Positions 61,654 through 64,000 of a stretch of 64,000 bases of DNA are shown here, piece after piece (position 1 is the first letter of the stretch; each line of letters opens with the position of its first letter). Below the pieces are notes generated by a model. The model saw nothing but the letters and a program-made list of their open reading frames with translations. It did no database searches and was not told the origin of the DNA. The translations under genes were made by a program, and so were the position numbers. The DNA lies in assembly GCA_009829735.1 (NCBI GenBank), contig CM020618.1, forward strand, positions 26,013,122 through 26,077,121, written 5' to 3'. This DNA is from Pyropia yezoensis. Taxonomy: Eukaryota > Rhodophyta > Bangiophyceae > Bangiales > Bangiaceae.

Positions 61654-64000
61654 CCGTTGGAGCTGGTCGTCCGAAGCTCACAACGGCAGCCTCGGCCAAG
61701 TGGGCCAAGAGGACGAACCAACCGTGTCGGATACTGCGGCGACCTAAGGGAGTCCGCCCACCTCGGGTGGGACTTCCCAAGAACGTAAACCCACGTCGGG
61801 TCATCGCGGTGCTGACGGGTGAGAACTTCCAGGTGGCTGGACGGGTGCAACTTGCCCCCGGCCGCGCCTGTTGTGTCCGTATCCTACTTGATACCGGGTC
61901 AGGAGCCTCCTTGATACGCAAGTCGCTATTACCAAAGGGGATGAGGCTCCAACGCTGGAAGTCTAAAGCTGACCATCTGATCGATATCAATGGTGGGGTA
62001 CTTCCCATCGTTGGTGCCGTGACCCTACCAACTCGGTTGGGGACCCATGAGGTCGACGTGACCTATGGTGTAGTTGAGAATATATCGGTACCCCTGCTTC
62101 TGGGTACCCCTTATGTCGTAACACAAGTGCCTTTGATTTGTGGCCCTGAGTACTGGGTCAAGTTGATGAATGGGGAGACTATCCCCATCCTTGGTAAGGG
62201 AAAGTCTGTGGCTCCTGTGACAGTTTCACAGTCGAAGCCTGTTTGTTCTGTGAGGGAAGGGTTTACTGCTACTCTGCGTTTAGCCCGTAAAGTCATGTTG
62301 CCCCCCAACTCGGTGGCGCACGTGGATGTTGTAACTGATTATGCGGGGAACGGGTTGGTGCACCCTAACCCCCGTCTTGCTCGCAAGCACCAAGTGCATG
62401 TTGCCCTTGGCACGATGGACTCCAAAGCCGGAGTCCCGTGGAGGATCCAGGTGATGAACCTGAGCTCGTCGCCCAAGTTCTTCAAGTCGGGGGCCAAGTT
62501 CGGCTATATCGACCAACACGAGGGACCGGTAGTAGCGGTCACCCTCAGCGCGGGCGCAAGTAGCGACCCGAAGTCCGGAAAGGAGAAGCATCAAGCCAAG
62601 TCGGCCGCCTCTCCTCGGCCCCAGGTAAACATGGAGGGTGTTCCACCCAGGTTGAGGGTTCAAGTTGAACGCCTCTTGGACCAATATCACAAGTTGTGGG
62701 ATGGTCAATTGGGACTCATGAGAGCTACCCAACACCGGATCGAGTTGAAACCCGGTGCGCCCCCTATACGCCAACAACCGTATAGGGGGGGACCCCGTTC
62801 AAGGGCCCTCGTTAAGGAGCAAGTTGCTCGCATGGAGGCCCTCGATGTGATCGAGGCCAGCAACGCCGAGTGGGCGAGTCCGGTGGTGATCGTCCCCAAA
62901 GTTGATGGGACCCCCCGGTTCTGTATCGACTACCGTAAGCTCAACGAGAGCACGGTGAAGGATAGTTATCCCCTACCTCGGATGGATGACTGTCTGGACT
63001 CTCTGGGGGAGGCAAACGTGTTCTCTACCCTGGACTGTAACGCGGGGTACTGGCAAATTCCCATTGCCCCGGAGGACAGGCATAAAACTACCTTTACCTG
63101 TCACTGTGGTACCTACCAGTGCAAGCGTCTACCGTTTGGCCTGTGTAACGCGCCGGCAACTTTCCAGCGCGCTATGGACATGATTCTGGCCGGAGTACGG
63201 TGGCAGATCTGTCTCGTGTACCTAGACGATATCATTGTGTTCTCCCGAAGTCCGGAGGAACACATTGGCCATCTTGGCCAGGTGTTCAAGCTACTTGCTG
63301 ACGCCGGAGTGTCACTGAAGGCGAGTAAGTGCCACCTCTTCACTCAAGAGGTGGAGTACTTGGGACATGTTGTCCGTCCGGGGCGTCTCAGTGTCAACGA
63401 GAAAAACTTGAGGGCCATCCGCAAGGCTCAGTACCCCCGGACCCAGACCCAGATGAGGAGCTTCCTCGGGATGTGTAACGTGTACCGACGTTTCACTAAG
63501 GGCTTCGCCAAAGTGGCGAAGCCGTTGAATGAGTTAGTGAGCTCAACGCTACCGAAGAACCTGCCTCCCCCAAGTCGGGTGGAGCAGGAATCCTTTGAGA
63601 CTCTTCGGGACCTTCTGCTGAAGCCCCCTATCCTGGCTATTCCCAGGTTGCGAGGCCACTACATCCTGGATGTGGATGCTAGTTACGACCAACTTGGTTG
63701 TGTGTTGCTTCAGCAGCAGCCGGACAAGGAATACTTGCCGGTGGGATACTTCAGCAAGGGGCTAAACTCGGCCGAGAAGAACTACGGAGTCACCGAGTTG
63801 GAAGGACTCGCAGTGGTATGGGCGGTGACGTCACTTCGTCACTACCTAGAGGGTGAGAAGTTCCTCATCCGCTGTGACCACCGCGCGTTGCAGTTCATCT
63901 TCAAGACGGACTGTACGAACACTCGTCTCAACCGGTGGAGGGTGCGACTTGCACCCTTCAACTTTGATATTGAGTACCGACCTGGCAGGCAACATGCCCT
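61650..64000 (+). CDS. Ty3/Gypsy Pol, N-terminal part (element B), cut by window edge
   Basis: Open for about 783 codons to the right edge. The aspartic protease shows LLDTGSGASLIR and VPLLLGTPYV. Reverse transcriptase shows FCIDYRKLN, LPFGLCNAPATFQ and the YLDD box in LVYLDDIIVFSR, and the connection region SFLGMCNVYRRFTKGFA. RNase H starts with YILDVDASYDQLG and GVTELEGLAVVWAV, and the frame is still open at EYRPGRQHA. The element is a close cousin, not a copy, of element A, since the two RTs differ at many positions. Confidence 0.88.
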   Translation, partial: MTVGAGRPKLTTAASAKWAKRTNQPCRILRRPKGVRPPRVGLPKNVNPRRVIAVLTGENFQVAGRVQLAPGRACCVRILLDTGSGASLIRKSLLPKGMRLQRWKSKADHLIDINGGVLPIVGAVTLPTRLGTHEVDVTYGVVENISVPLLLGTPYVVTQVPLICGPEYWVKLMNGETIPILGKGKSVAPVTVSQSKPVCSVREGFTATLRLARKVMLPPNSVAHVDVVTDYAGNGLVHPNPRLARKHQVHVALGTMDSKAGVPWRIQVMNLSSSPKFFKSGAKFGYIDQHEGPVVAVTLSAGASSDPKSGKEKHQAKSAASPRPQVNMEGVPPRLRVQVERLLDQYHKLWDGQLGLMRATQHRIELKPGAPPIRQQPYRGGPRSRALVKEQVARMEALDVIEASNAEWASPVVIVPKVDGTPRFCIDYRKLNESTVKDSYPLPRMDDCLDSLGEANVFSTLDCNAGYWQIPIAPEDRHKTTFTCHCGTYQCKRLPFGLCNAPATFQRAMDMILAGVRWQICLVYLDDIIVFSRSPEEHIGHLGQVFKLLADAGVSLKASKCHLFTQEVEYLGHVVRPGRLSVNEKNLRAIRKAQYPRTQTQMRSFLGMCNVYRRFTKGFAKVAKPLNELVSSTLPKNLPPPSRVEQESFETLRDLLLKPPILAIPRLRGHYILDVDASYDQLGCVLLQQQPDKEYLPVGYFSKGLNSAEKNYGVTELEGLAVVWAVTSLRHYLEGEKFLIRCDHRALQFIFKTDCTNTRLNRWRVRLAPFNFDIEYRPGRQHA

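Larger units (their letters stand above)
59707..64000 (+). mobile_element. Ty3/Gypsy element (fossil element B), runs off the right edge
   Basis: A plus-strand Ty3/Gypsy LTR retrotransposon related to element A. Gag with a zinc knuckle and pol with protease, reverse transcriptase and RNase H are present and open as far as the window reaches; integrase, any chromodomain and the 3' LTR lie outside. No break is seen in the part visible. A 5' LTR was not identified. It lies head-to-head with element A. The intact frames suggest a recent insertion. Confidence 0.82.

Overview
The window is nuclear DNA of a photosynthetic eukaryote. It is very GC-rich, intron-poor and full of simple repeats and long G or C runs. 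It carries an intron-free gene for the magnesium-chelatase H subunit with a transit-peptide-like start, single-copy genes with alanine, proline and glycine tracts, a large hAT transposon and chromodomain Ty3/Gypsy elements. This fits a bangiophyte red alga of the Porphyra/Pyropia kind. That assignment is an inference from composition and gene content; no marker gene proves it.

Layout. 1-676 (minus) is an open frame running off the left edge. 1969-2814 is a short inverted-repeat element. 3411-4218 holds a proline/alanine-rich repeat frame and minisatellites. 5920-6810 is the C-terminal half of a photolyase/cryptochrome gene. It is disturbed in frame and followed directly by a structurally complete hAT transposon (6811-14975) with matching ends, a perfect 8-bp target duplication, a BED/DDE/dimerisation transposase and about 5 kb of other DNA, including what look like decayed coding pieces.

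The host gene block runs from about 17.8 kb to 51 kb. In order it holds a four-helix membrane protein (+), an organophosphate:phosphate antiporter (-), a PfkB sugar kinase (-), an alpha/beta hydrolase (+), ChlH (+), a NUMOD3/DnaJ-zinc-finger protein (+), an SR-like basic protein with a possible RPA34 tail (-), a plastid-type lipid phosphate phosphatase with two introns (-), an AGC kinase with a split PH-like region (+), an alanine-rich coiled-coil protein (-) and a RecQ helicase with one intron (-). Several are likely plastid proteins: ChlH makes Mg-protoporphyrin for chlorophyll, and the phosphatase resembles LPP-epsilon. The antiporter, sugar kinase and hydrolase also start with transit-like sequence, but their targeting is unproven.

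From about 51.7 kb to the right edge the DNA is less GC-rich and is mobile-element territory. It contains a 711-residue frame of unknown family, a Ty3/Gypsy chromovirus remnant on the minus strand (pol with chromodomain), and, head-to-head with it, a related Ty3/Gypsy element on the plus strand whose gag and pol are open up to the window edge. No rRNA, tRNA or CRISPR array was recognised.
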